DNA of 7,382 bases from Prolixibacteraceae bacterium (GTDB taxonomy: Bacteria > Bacteroidota > Bacteroidia > Bacteroidales > Prolixibacteraceae), in assembly GCA_018399395.1 (NCBI GenBank), contig JAGYOI010000059.1:1-7382 (forward strand). The letters are read 5' to 3'. The notes under the pieces are model-generated. The model saw only the letters and a list, made by a program, of their open reading frames with translations, was not told where the DNA came from and did no database searches. The position numbers were made by a program, and so were the translations under genes. The stretch's first letter is position 1, and the number at the start of each line of letters is the position of its first letter. Shown piece after piece: positions 1 to 6,316 of the stretch.

Positions 1-1497
1 GGTGCGTTTTTACAAACTGCAGCTGAGCGATTAAAACAAGAAACAAAAAAAACTTATCAACAAATTTTTAAAGAGAACATATTTGGCCTTGATATTTCTG
101 ATTATACAATTGAAAGGGCTAAAATTCTATTAGCTCTATTGGCAATTTCCAATGGAGAAGATGTTAAGGAATTTTCCTTTAACCTTTATGTGGGAAATGC
201 CTTAAATTTTAATTGGCATAATCATATTCCTGATTTCTCTGGTTTCGATGCCATTATTGGGAATCCTCCCTATGTTAGAGCGAAGCATATCAGTGAAGAA
301 TCTAAAAGGTTGATGCAGAATTGGGAGGTAACGAAATCAGGAAATCCTGATTTATATATTCCATTTTTTGAAATCGGATTAAACAACTTACATAATGACG
401 GTTACTTAGGCTTTATTACTGTAAATACATTTAAGCGAAGTGTTAATGCAAGGAATTTACGAGACTATTTTAAAACGAACAGATTGAGCCTTTCAATCAT
501 CGATTTTGGGAGCGAACAGATTTTTGAAAATAAGTCCACTTACACCTGTATTGTATCGGTTTCAAAAACAAAATCTGATGATATCAAATATGTTAAGGCT
601 CATTCCTGCGATTTAAAAAACAAAGCCTTTAATGATATTGCTGAGATAAATTATAAGCTTTTGAATACCAATAAAGGATGGCTGTTAAATCAAACTGCGA
701 TACAACAAAATATTGATAAACTTGAGAATTGTGGCATCTCTCTCGGAAATAAATACCCTATAAAAAACGGACTTGCTACGCTGAGTAACGACATTTTCAT
801 TTTTAAACCAGTTGGTGAAGACGATAAATATTACTATCACCAAAATGGCAAACTACATAAGATAGAAAAAGATATCTGTAGAGATATTATAAAGCCAAAC
901 AGATTAAAAAGTGAAGCTGAGATTCCCGAATTAAAAGAAAAAATCATTTTCCCTTATCAATCTGATAATAAACAGTTAAATATGTTTGAGGGTACAAAGA
1001 AGAAACTTAACGTATTTGATGAGAAACATTTTCAGGAAACGTTTCCTCATGCTTATGAATATCTAAGAAATAATCAGCAACAACTATTTAACAGAGATAA
1101 AGGAAAACCAAAAAAATACAAATGGTTTGAATTTGGACGTTCTCAGGCCATTAATGACTATGGAAAAAAGTTGTTGTTCCCGTATATGTCCAGCCAACCT
1201 TATTTTGTTTATACTAATCAGAAAGATTTATTATTGTATGCAGGATATGCCATTTTTTGTGAATCTGAAAGAGAATTAAAGGTGTTAAAGAGAATTTTGG
1301 AATCAGATGTGTTTTGGTATTATATCAAAAATACAAGTAAACCCTATTCTGGTAAATTTTATGCATTGGCTAAGAACTACGTTAAAGATTTTAGTATTTG
1401 TAATTTAACGCTTGAAGAAGAGGAGTTTTTATTAAAGAGTACTTCGATAGAAACAAGAAATGAGTTTTTAATTGAAAAATATGGAGTATCAATATAG
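1..1497 (+). CDS. Eco57I/TaqI-type N6-adenine DNA methyltransferase, 5' end missing
   Basis: The frame is open from base 1, so the gene starts left of the window; 498 residues are visible. The first residues, GAFL, look like the tail of SAM-binding motif I (DPACGSGAFL). A motif II-like stretch IFGLDIS follows near residue 30. Catalytic motif IV is NPPY at visible residues 88-91 (262-273), the signature of enzymes that methylate adenine N6. Residues about 250-480 resemble the TaqI-like C-terminal target-recognition domain, including WFEFGRSQ and the late SGKFYALAKNYVKDF block, so the C-terminus looks complete. It probably acts in a type II or IIG restriction-modification system, or as an orphan methylase; the partner and any N-terminal nuclease domain would lie outside the window. 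Base composition differs from the neighbours: single 60-base lines at 1 and 601 hold 20 and 17 G+C, against 35 and 28 for lines at 1801 and 2401 in the ABC gene. This suggests horizontal acquisition. Confidence 0.9.
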   Translation, partial: GAFLQTAAERLKQETKKTYQQIFKENIFGLDISDYTIERAKILLALLAISNGEDVKEFSFNLYVGNALNFNWHNHIPDFSGFDAIIGNPPYVRAKHISEESKRLMQNWEVTKSGNPDLYIPFFEIGLNNLHNDGYLGFITVNTFKRSVNARNLRDYFKTNRLSLSIIDFGSEQIFENKSTYTCIVSVSKTKSDDIKYVKAHSCDLKNKAFNDIAEINYKLLNTNKGWLLNQTAIQQNIDKLENCGISLGNKYPIKNGLATLSNDIFIFKPVGEDDKYYYHQNGKLHKIEKDICRDIIKPNRLKSEAEIPELKEKIIFPYQSDNKQLNMFEGTKKKLNVFDEKHFQETFPHAYEYLRNNQQQLFNRDKGKPKKYKWFEFGRSQAINDYGKKLLFPYMSSQPYFVYTNQKDLLLYAGYAIFCESERELKVLKRILESDVFWYYIKNTSKPYSGKFYALAKNYVKDFSICNLTLEEEEFLLKSTSIETRNEFLIEKYGVSI

Positions 1498-1527
1498 CAC
1501 ACCAACACATCCCAGCATACATCGTGT

Positions 1528-1560
1528 ATAGTTTCTTGACGTAATAGAGGACGGAACTAT
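1528..1560 (+). other. hairpin in the spacer after the methyltransferase gene
   Basis: The arms ATAGTTTC (1528-1535) and GGAACTAT (1553-1560) pair over 8 bases with one G-U wobble and a 17-base loop. The hairpin begins 30 bases after the methylase stop codon. No T-run follows, so it is not a standard intrinsic terminator. It could be a weak terminator, a processing site or a recombination scar. The rest of the 1498-1725 spacer holds no ORF worth calling and only a candidate promoter close to the ABC gene. Confidence 0.35.
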
Positions 1561-1663
1561 TGAAAGCCACTAACATATAGAGCTTTAACCCGATTTTTAA
1601 TGAGTCTACAGGACAACAATGTCTCTAAACTAACAATAAAAAAAATGTAATAATCCACACCAT

Positions 1664-1698
1664 TTTGGTACATATCAGTTATCAGAATATTATATTTT
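1664..1698 (+). promoter_or_regulatory. candidate Bacteroidota-type promoter for the ABC transporter genes
   Basis: TTTG at 1664-1667 could serve as the -33 element, and TATATTTT at 1691-1698 matches the TAnnTTTG -7 consensus except for the last base. The 23-base spacing is at the long end. Transcription would start about 20 bases before the ATG at 1726, giving an A-rich leader without a Shine-Dalgarno sequence, as is usual in this phylum. The call rests on the consensus alone. Confidence 0.4.
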
Positions 1699-1725
1699 CA
1701 CCAAAATTAACCATAAAACCAAACC

Positions 1726-2502
1726 ATGAAACCCGTTATTCAAATCACCAACTTAAAAAAAACGTATCAAAACGGAAAAGAGAAAAAAGAGGTACTCAAA
1801 GGCATTGACCTGAACGTAAGCCCCGGACAAATTATCGGGTACATCGGCCCCAATGGCGCGGGGAAAAGTACAACCGTAAAAATCATGTGTGGGCTTCTCG
1901 ACAGCTTTTCTGGCGAAGTTCTGGTAAATGGCACCGACATAAAAAAAGACCCGGTTGAGATAAAAAGCCAGATTGGTTACATTCCCGAAAGTGCTGATAT
2001 TTACGAATCAATCACCCCAATAGAATATTTCACTTTTATTGCCGAAATGCGCCGGCTTAATGTTCCTCAAACGCTTGATAAAGCTAAACAACTCCTGAAA
2101 TATTTCGAAATTGAAGATACAGCCCATCAACGGGTTGGCAGCTTCTCGAAAGGGATGAAACAAAAGGTGCTGATTATATCGGCCTTGCTGCATAATCCAC
2201 AAATTATTTTCATGGACGAGCCCTTATCCGGTCTCGATGCCAATTCAGTAATTAAAGTTAAGGAGATGATTACCCAAATGGCACGCGAAGGAAAAACAAT
2301 ATTTTACAGCTCGCACCTGATGGATATTGTTGAGAAAGTATCGAACAGGATTATACTGTTACATGATGGTAAAATTATTGCCGACGGGACATTTGATGAG
2401 CTCAATACTGAAAACCATGACGAATCGCTCGAGAAAATGTTTGCCCGTCTTACAGGCCACCACGAATTGAATACTTTTGAATTGAACCCTTCTGAAAACT
2501 AA
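1726..2502 (+). CDS. ABC transporter ATP-binding protein (ABC-2 type)
   Basis: This 258-residue protein is a complete single nucleotide-binding domain that should power the permease encoded 6 bases downstream, from the cytoplasmic face of the inner membrane. Walker A is GPNGAGKST (41-49). The Q-loop region reads IGYIPESADIYESIT (83-97), where glutamate takes the usual glutamine position, as is common in this subfamily. The signature is FSKGMKQK (140-147), Walker B IIFMDEP (160-166), the D-loop SGLD (168-171) and the switch histidine H197 in SSH. All catalytic elements are present. The signature form and a free-standing permease fit the drug, lipid or polysaccharide exporter class (CcmA/NatA-like). 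The substrate cannot be read from sequence. The ATG at 1726 gives the expected N-terminus (IQITNLKKTY). A last tail of about 20 residues after the domain is poorly conserved in kind. Confidence 0.95.
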   Translation: MKPVIQITNLKKTYQNGKEKKEVLKGIDLNVSPGQIIGYIGPNGAGKSTTVKIMCGLLDSFSGEVLVNGTDIKKDPVEIKSQIGYIPESADIYESITPIEYFTFIAEMRRLNVPQTLDKAKQLLKYFEIEDTAHQRVGSFSKGMKQKVLIISALLHNPQIIFMDEPLSGLDANSVIKVKEMITQMAREGKTIFYSSHLMDIVEKVSNRIILLHDGKIIADGTFDELNTENHDESLEKMFARLTGHHELNTFELNPSEN

Positions 2503-2508
2503 AGCAAA

Positions 2509-4167
2509 ATGCAAATGAGTGCAAAACACCTGCTCCTTCCATTTAAACTTTTCATAAAAAAATCAGGGGCAAACTACAATCAGGTTGCGCAGCTGGTCGA
2601 TCTGAAACTAATGCTCGACAACCGCCGGAAACTCCCCAATTCAGGGAAAAAAACTGCCCCAAAAAATTCTATTCTCAAACAAGCATTAAGTTTTGTCGTG
2701 GTAGGTGTATTTTTAAGTTTAATGCTACTGAACACAAACGACCCGTATTTTGCCATTTTCATGTTCCAGACCATGCTAATTATTATGAATTCGATTACCA
2801 TGCTGGCAGAATACTCCGTATCACTTTTCGATCCCCGGGAAAACAACACCCTCCTGCCCCTGCCTGTTAACGGGCAAACCATGGGCTGGTCAAGGGTTAT
2901 GCACATCCTTATTTACCTGTCGGTGCTTTCAATTGGCATGATGTTGCCGGGCATTGTTTTTTCATATTTTAAATTTGGGGGCATCACTGCACTTCTGTTT
3001 TTTATATCTGTATTTTTCAATACGCTGTTTACTTTGTTTATTACCGTTTACATCTATCTCACACTCATTAAACTGATGGATGGTGAAAAGCTTAAAGATA
3101 CCATGATGTATGTACAGGTAGCGCTTACCATTATCGTGATTGCCGCTTACCAAGTAATACCCCGGCATTTTATGCCCGAAAACGGACAAGAAAGCATCCT
3201 TCAGCCCGACTGGTATTTTGCTTTCTTCCCGCCTGCATGGTTTACATCCTTTGCTGTAATCGCCAAACAACCAAACATACTGAATGGGATACTCGCTGCT
3301 GTTGGTATTATTGTGCCCATAACTTCCATTTTATTCATCAGCAAAAAGCTTTTTTACGGTTTTAACGATGGATTGATTAAAATGAGCGGTCAAGCAAGCG
3401 GGAAAAAACAAGCCGGCAACGTGAAAGACAAAACCGGACTTTGGTTTAATATTTCGAAAACAATAATGGGGGTGACAAAACATGAATACCCTGTTTTTAA
3501 ATTGATATGGAAATTAAGCGGTCGCGAACGATTATTCAAACAATCATTGCTGCCCGTTTTATCATATGTAGTTGTTATTCCCGCTATTTCAATTTTTGTT
3601 ACCGGTGATATGCAGGACACGGAGCATAAATACATTACATTTCTGTATTTTACCATTATGAGCAGCAGCATGTTACCTACATTACTTACCATTGGCAACA
3701 GCAAACATGCCAAATGGATCTTTTATTCGTTGCCCAACGTCAAGCCCGATAAGCTGTTTAAAGCTGCTATAAAAGTAAGTTTAACAAAGTTTTTCCTGCC
3801 GGCTTATTTGATTATTTCACTTCCGCTTATCTATTTCAAGGGAGGAAGCGCAGTACTTGATATTGTCACCATTTTTCTGTTCAATTGCCTGATTACTTTT
3901 TTTATCCAGTACATGCAAACCCCGTATTTCATGTTTACCCGCGAGAAATCAGCCGCGCAAGGAGGCGGAACTGCCCTTAAAATGTTTTTAGCCATGTTTG
4001 CCGGTATTCCACTTGGGTTTCTCCATGCCTATCTTGTAAAAGATAATGCTTTAATGCCGATTATTTTACTTGTAATATACACAGCTATGCTTATGTTGAT
4101 TAGTAAATTAGGGTTTGCAAAGCGTTACAATTGGGATTATGTAAAAAATGTCAACAATGCATTTTGA
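2509..4167 (+). CDS. large ABC-2 type transporter permease, substrate unknown
   Basis: This 552-residue integral membrane protein is the likely partner of the ATPase ending 6 bases upstream. By eye it has about 12 hydrophobic helices, roughly at 55-75, 82-104, 130-154, 157-188, 199-217, 257-277, 347-365, 376-395, 427-443, 448-469, 489-510 and 514-534. The first 54 residues are a basic cytoplasmic segment, and a basic loop (about 278-345) separates two halves of six helices. The loop after helix 2 carries LFDPRENNTLLPLPV (106-120), a form of the D/E-rich then LP motif seen after helix 2 in large ABC-2 exporter subunits. The length suggests that one chain holds both six-helix halves, where many ABC-2 permeases dimerise. 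A second ATG lies two codons in (2515), so the exact start is uncertain by two residues. An export role is inferred; no substrate-specific feature is visible. Confidence 0.88.
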   Translation: MQMSAKHLLLPFKLFIKKSGANYNQVAQLVDLKLMLDNRRKLPNSGKKTAPKNSILKQALSFVVVGVFLSLMLLNTNDPYFAIFMFQTMLIIMNSITMLAEYSVSLFDPRENNTLLPLPVNGQTMGWSRVMHILIYLSVLSIGMMLPGIVFSYFKFGGITALLFFISVFFNTLFTLFITVYIYLTLIKLMDGEKLKDTMMYVQVALTIIVIAAYQVIPRHFMPENGQESILQPDWYFAFFPPAWFTSFAVIAKQPNILNGILAAVGIIVPITSILFISKKLFYGFNDGLIKMSGQASGKKQAGNVKDKTGLWFNISKTIMGVTKHEYPVFKLIWKLSGRERLFKQSLLPVLSYVVVIPAISIFVTGDMQDTEHKYITFLYFTIMSSSMLPTLLTIGNSKHAKWIFYSLPNVKPDKLFKAAIKVSLTKFFLPAYLIISLPLIYFKGGSAVLDIVTIFLFNCLITFFIQYMQTPYFMFTREKSAAQGGGTALKMFLAMFAGIPLGFLHAYLVKDNALMPIILLVIYTAMLMLISKLGFAKRYNWDYVKNVNNAF

Positions 4168-4206
4168 TTTATGTCTCTTAAACACCGTAAAGGAATTTAT
4201 TTAATG

Positions 4207-4214
4207 TATTTTTG
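4207..4214 (+). promoter_or_regulatory. Bacteroidota -7 promoter box for the RsmI-like gene
   Basis: TATTTTTG matches the TAnnTTTG -7 consensus of the Bacteroidota primary sigma factor exactly and is followed by CAAAAAA, a common initiation context. Start of transcription is expected near 4219-4222, leaving a leader of about ten bases before the ATG at 4229. No good -33 TTTG is seen at the right distance; the nearest one overlaps the permease stop codon and is too far away. The box separates this gene from the ABC unit. Confidence 0.6.
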
Positions 4215-4228
4215 CAAAAAATGACAAT

Positions 4229-4933
4229 ATGAACGGAAAAATATACCTGATACCAACTACGCTTGGAACCGAAAACCCTTATCAAGTTTTACCATCGAAC
4301 ATTAAGCCACTTGTACAAAAAATAAAATTCTACTTTGTTGAAAATTCACGCAGCGCACGCCGTTTTCTGAAAAAAATTGACCAGGACATTGTAATTGATG
4401 ATCTTACTTTTCTGGAAATAAACAAACGCACACGGCATGACGACATGGTAGAATTTATCGAAGATGTAGCCGGTACAAACGACATTGGCGTACTTTCGGA
4501 GGCTGGTTGCCCGGGCGTTGCCGACCCCGGTGCCGAGGTTGTTAAAACAGCCCATAAAAAAGGGCTTACGGTTGTGCCATTGGTAGGCCCTTCATCAATA
4601 TTGCTATCGCTGATGGCCTCGGGCATGAACGGACAAAGCTTTTCGTTTGATGGTTATATCCCCATTAAGCACCCGGGTCGTGGTAAAACACTCAAATACA
4701 TGGAACAAAGTGCTATGAAACATGATCAAACCCACATTTTTATCGAGACCCCGTACCGGAACAATGCCCTGATGTCGGATATGGTAAAAACACTTGACTC
4801 GCGTACACGGCTTTGTGTGGCCTGCGACCTTACCCTCGATACCGAATTTATTAAAACACAAACCATTGGTGAGTGGAAAAAAGATTTACCGGAACTGCAT
4901 AAGCGCCCTGCCATCTTTTTGATTGGACGCTAA
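4229..4933 (+). CDS. RsmI-like SAM-dependent methyltransferase (tetrapyrrole methylase fold), short form
   Basis: This 234-residue cytoplasmic protein belongs to the RsmI/COG0313 family, whose founding member 2'-O-methylates C1402 of 16S rRNA. Visible blocks are the N-terminal LIPTTLGT (7-14), VENSRSARRFL (37-47, in place of AEDTRxTxxLL), VLSEAGCPGVADPG (88-101, the SAM-site loop), VPLVGPSSILLSLMASG (116-132), FDGYIP (140-145) and FIETPYR (171-177, matching the FE/Y-S-PHR block). The chain stops at KRPAIFLIGR, so it is about 50 residues shorter than Escherichia coli RsmI (286) and lacks the C-terminal extension. Bacteroidota often carry this short form beside a normal RsmI, so it may be a paralogue with another target; the substitutions in TPIGNL and AEDTR support this. 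Its target is unknown, and I give no symbol for that reason. It has its own -7 box and converges on the Nudix gene. Confidence 0.85.
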   Translation: MNGKIYLIPTTLGTENPYQVLPSNIKPLVQKIKFYFVENSRSARRFLKKIDQDIVIDDLTFLEINKRTRHDDMVEFIEDVAGTNDIGVLSEAGCPGVADPGAEVVKTAHKKGLTVVPLVGPSSILLSLMASGMNGQSFSFDGYIPIKHPGRGKTLKYMEQSAMKHDQTHIFIETPYRNNALMSDMVKTLDSRTRLCVACDLTLDTEFIKTQTIGEWKKDLPELHKRPAIFLIGR

Positions 4934-4941
4934 ACAAATCT

Positions 4942-4980
4942 GCGGGGACTATTTTTCCAATATTTATTATCAATAGTCGC
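4942..4980. terminator. weak hairpin just after the RsmI-like gene
   Basis: GCG plus ACTATT on the left (4942-4953, with three extra G) can pair with AATAGTCGC (4972-4980), giving a 9-base stem with a bulge and an 18-base A/T-rich loop. It starts 9 bases after the stop codon. There is no following T-run on either strand, so a terminator role is only suggested by position. Confidence 0.25.
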
Positions 4981-5017
4981 TTAATAAGACTTCCGATGAA
5001 TCTTGCAGTGTCGGGAG

Positions 5018-5037
5018 GCACAAGCTCTGACTTGCAC
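5018..5037 (-). repeat. REP-like short hairpin in the convergent spacer
   Basis: Read on the minus strand, GTGCAAG and CTTGTGC pair over 7 bases (two G-U wobbles) around the 6-base loop TCAGAG. The stem is weaker on the plus strand, where two of the pairs become C/A mismatches. Small hairpins of this kind between convergent genes resemble REP elements that spread with Y1-type REP-associated transposases. Whether other copies exist cannot be seen here. Confidence 0.35.
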
Positions 5038-5079
5038 ATTTTCAATCATGCGGTAAGACCAATAATTGAAAGGACTGAT

Positions 5080-5169
5080 CAATCTTCCATCAATCTTTTT
5101 CAATCAATCTTTTTCAATCTTTTTCAATCTTTTTCCTTCAATCTTTTTCAATCTCCTTCAATCTTTCCC
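5080..5169. repeat. degenerate 10-base tandem repeat, unit CAATCTTTTT
   Basis: Eight copies or variants of CAATCTTTTT run head to tail, starting at 5080, 5091, 5105, 5115, 5125, 5139, 5149 and 5159. Four are exact 10-mers and a fifth (5125) is exact with CCTT added. A partial CAAT sits at 5101, and the last two copies vary (CAATCTCCTT, CAATCTTTCCC). T5 tracts begin at 5096, 5110, 5120, 5130 and 5144, so the three central ones are 10 bases apart. The repeat lies between two convergent genes and ends 21 bases before the Nudix stop codon. No coding use is likely. The remaining bases of the 4934-5190 spacer hold only the two hairpins listed. Confidence 0.85.
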
Positions 5170-5190
5170 AAAATAAGCCGCAGGCGAGCC

Positions 5191-6273
5191 CTAAAAAATC
5201 TTCCCCTTCAGTTGATTCTTATACTCCAGCTCAAAATTTGGCGTAAAAACACCCTTACCTAAGTTTTTCTCAATTTGTTTTTGGGTCCAGAATTTTCCTT
5301 CATGTACCTCATCCGAATGCAGGTTAATTCCCTTGAAATCGTGAGTGATAAAAGAATACACCAATTCGTGTTCAACATCACTTTTAAAAACATAAGTTCC
5401 GATTGGTTTTGCCGAAAATTCTTTCAGTCCTATTTCCTCGTATGCTTCGCGTTGTAAAGCTGTTTTCACATCTTCGCCAAAAGCTATGTGCCCTCCCACT
5501 GCTGTATCCCACTTCCCGGGTTGTATGAGCTTTGTTTCGGGGCGTTTCTGCAAAAACAAATGTTTGCGGTGATTTAACACATGCAAATGCACAACCGGGT
5601 GCAATAACTTTTTCCCGCTATGACAAACCGAGCGTAACGCTTTACCAATAATTTTACCCTGCTCGTCCACTACAGGCAACCACTCTTCATCTTCATGGGG
5701 CACAACATTTTGCTTTTTCGCTTTACGCTTTTGCATCAAAACCTCGTAACCAAAATAAACCCCGAAAAGAATATAAAACAATCCGCCACTTATAAAGGCC
5801 CAGGCTTCTTTCGACATGTAAAAAGCTGAATATAATACCAGTAATGTATGCACAGTAAAAATCCAAAACATCACCCTCAGGGTTTGCTTGAATTTCTGCT
5901 GAACAGCATCATTCATCTCAATGCCTTTCATGTACCGTTTAGACATTCCACCTACAATATCAACCTTGGTAAAAGCCGAAACTGCAAGTATTACACACAT
6001 AATACCTTCGATTACAGCCGGTTTAATTTTAAAGAAAATTTCGTTATGAAGTAAAATCGACACGCCCCCCAGGGCAACCAGTAATGCTGTATCGAGAAGG
6101 ATAAATTTATCAAACCGCCTCTCTTTTATATAGGTATAAACCAGCTCGGCCATACCAACTGCAAGCGCTATGACCAAACCAATTTTGGTGCCCCAAATTT
6201 CGTCGGCAGCAATAAAGACAAACAACGGTATAAAGCCGGGAAGTAATTTTTTTAATAAATCGGAACGTTTCAA
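5191..6273 (-). CDS. fusion of YciB/IspZ-like membrane domain with Nudix hydrolase
   Basis: Residues 1-180 resemble the inner-membrane septation protein A family (E. coli YciB, 179 residues). About six helices fall at 11-28, 31-49, 57-76, 86-101, 131-152 and 158-180. The block GGVSILLHNEIFFKIKPAVI (69-88) aligns with [20 protein letters not shown] of YciB. A basic linker (181-192) leads to a Nudix domain. Its box is perfect: G261, E267, then REAYEEIGL (275-283), fitting Gx5Ex7REUxEExGU. The lead-in EWLPVVDEQGKIIGKA and LQKRPETK is like the YfcD group, which hydrolyses unknown pyrophosphates. IDI-type catalytic cysteine motifs are absent. The Nudix part should face the cytoplasm. Start: TTG at 6273-6271, because an in-frame stop lies at 6294-6292, no ATG or GTG comes between, and the first internal ATG (residue 41) would remove two helices. 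No promoter is seen in the 43 bases after nrnA, so co-transcription is likely. Confidence 0.9.
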   Translation of the reverse strand: MKRSDLLKKLLPGFIPLFVFIAADEIWGTKIGLVIALAVGMAELVYTYIKERRFDKFILLDTALLVALGGVSILLHNEIFFKIKPAVIEGIMCVILAVSAFTKVDIVGGMSKRYMKGIEMNDAVQQKFKQTLRVMFWIFTVHTLLVLYSAFYMSKEAWAFISGGLFYILFGVYFGYEVLMQKRKAKKQNVVPHEDEEWLPVVDEQGKIIGKALRSVCHSGKKLLHPVVHLHVLNHRKHLFLQKRPETKLIQPGKWDTAVGGHIAFGEDVKTALQREAYEEIGLKEFSAKPIGTYVFKSDVEHELVYSFITHDFKGINLHSDEVHEGKFWTQKQIEKNLGKGVFTPNFELEYKNQLKGKIF

Positions 6274-6316
6274 TACGATAATATTAACGGGTTAAAATGA
6301 GCTTGAATAATAGCTA

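Noticed and set aside
1517..1529. ATACA-TCG-TGTAT hairpin after the methylase stop
   Set aside because: Only five pairs and no T-run; too weak for a terminator.
1391..1576. Minus-strand 61-residue ORF at the methylase end
   Set aside because: Mostly antisense to the well-supported methylase C-terminus, with no recognisable domain.
1498..1620. Integron attC-like site in the spacer after the methylase
   Set aside because: No properly placed RYYYAAC and GTTRRRY core boxes could be found around the hairpin.
4221..4232. Mini-ORF ATG ACA ATA TGA whose stop overlaps the RsmI-like start as ATGA
   Set aside because: It could suggest coupled translation, but it lies at or before the predicted transcription start and a three-codon match is easily chance.
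5080..5169. CRISPR array
   Set aside because: The units are 10 bases long and contiguous, without spacers of constant length.
4996..5262. Plus-strand 88-residue ORF running through the tandem repeat
   Set aside because: Its middle is translated repeat (NLFQS-like) and its end is antisense to the Nudix gene; no promoter or domain supports it.
5500..5650. Isopentenyl-diphosphate isomerase as the identity of the Nudix domain
   Set aside because: The lead-in looks IDI/YfcD-like, but the catalytic cysteine context of IDI is replaced by KWDTAVGGH, so only a general Nudix call is made.
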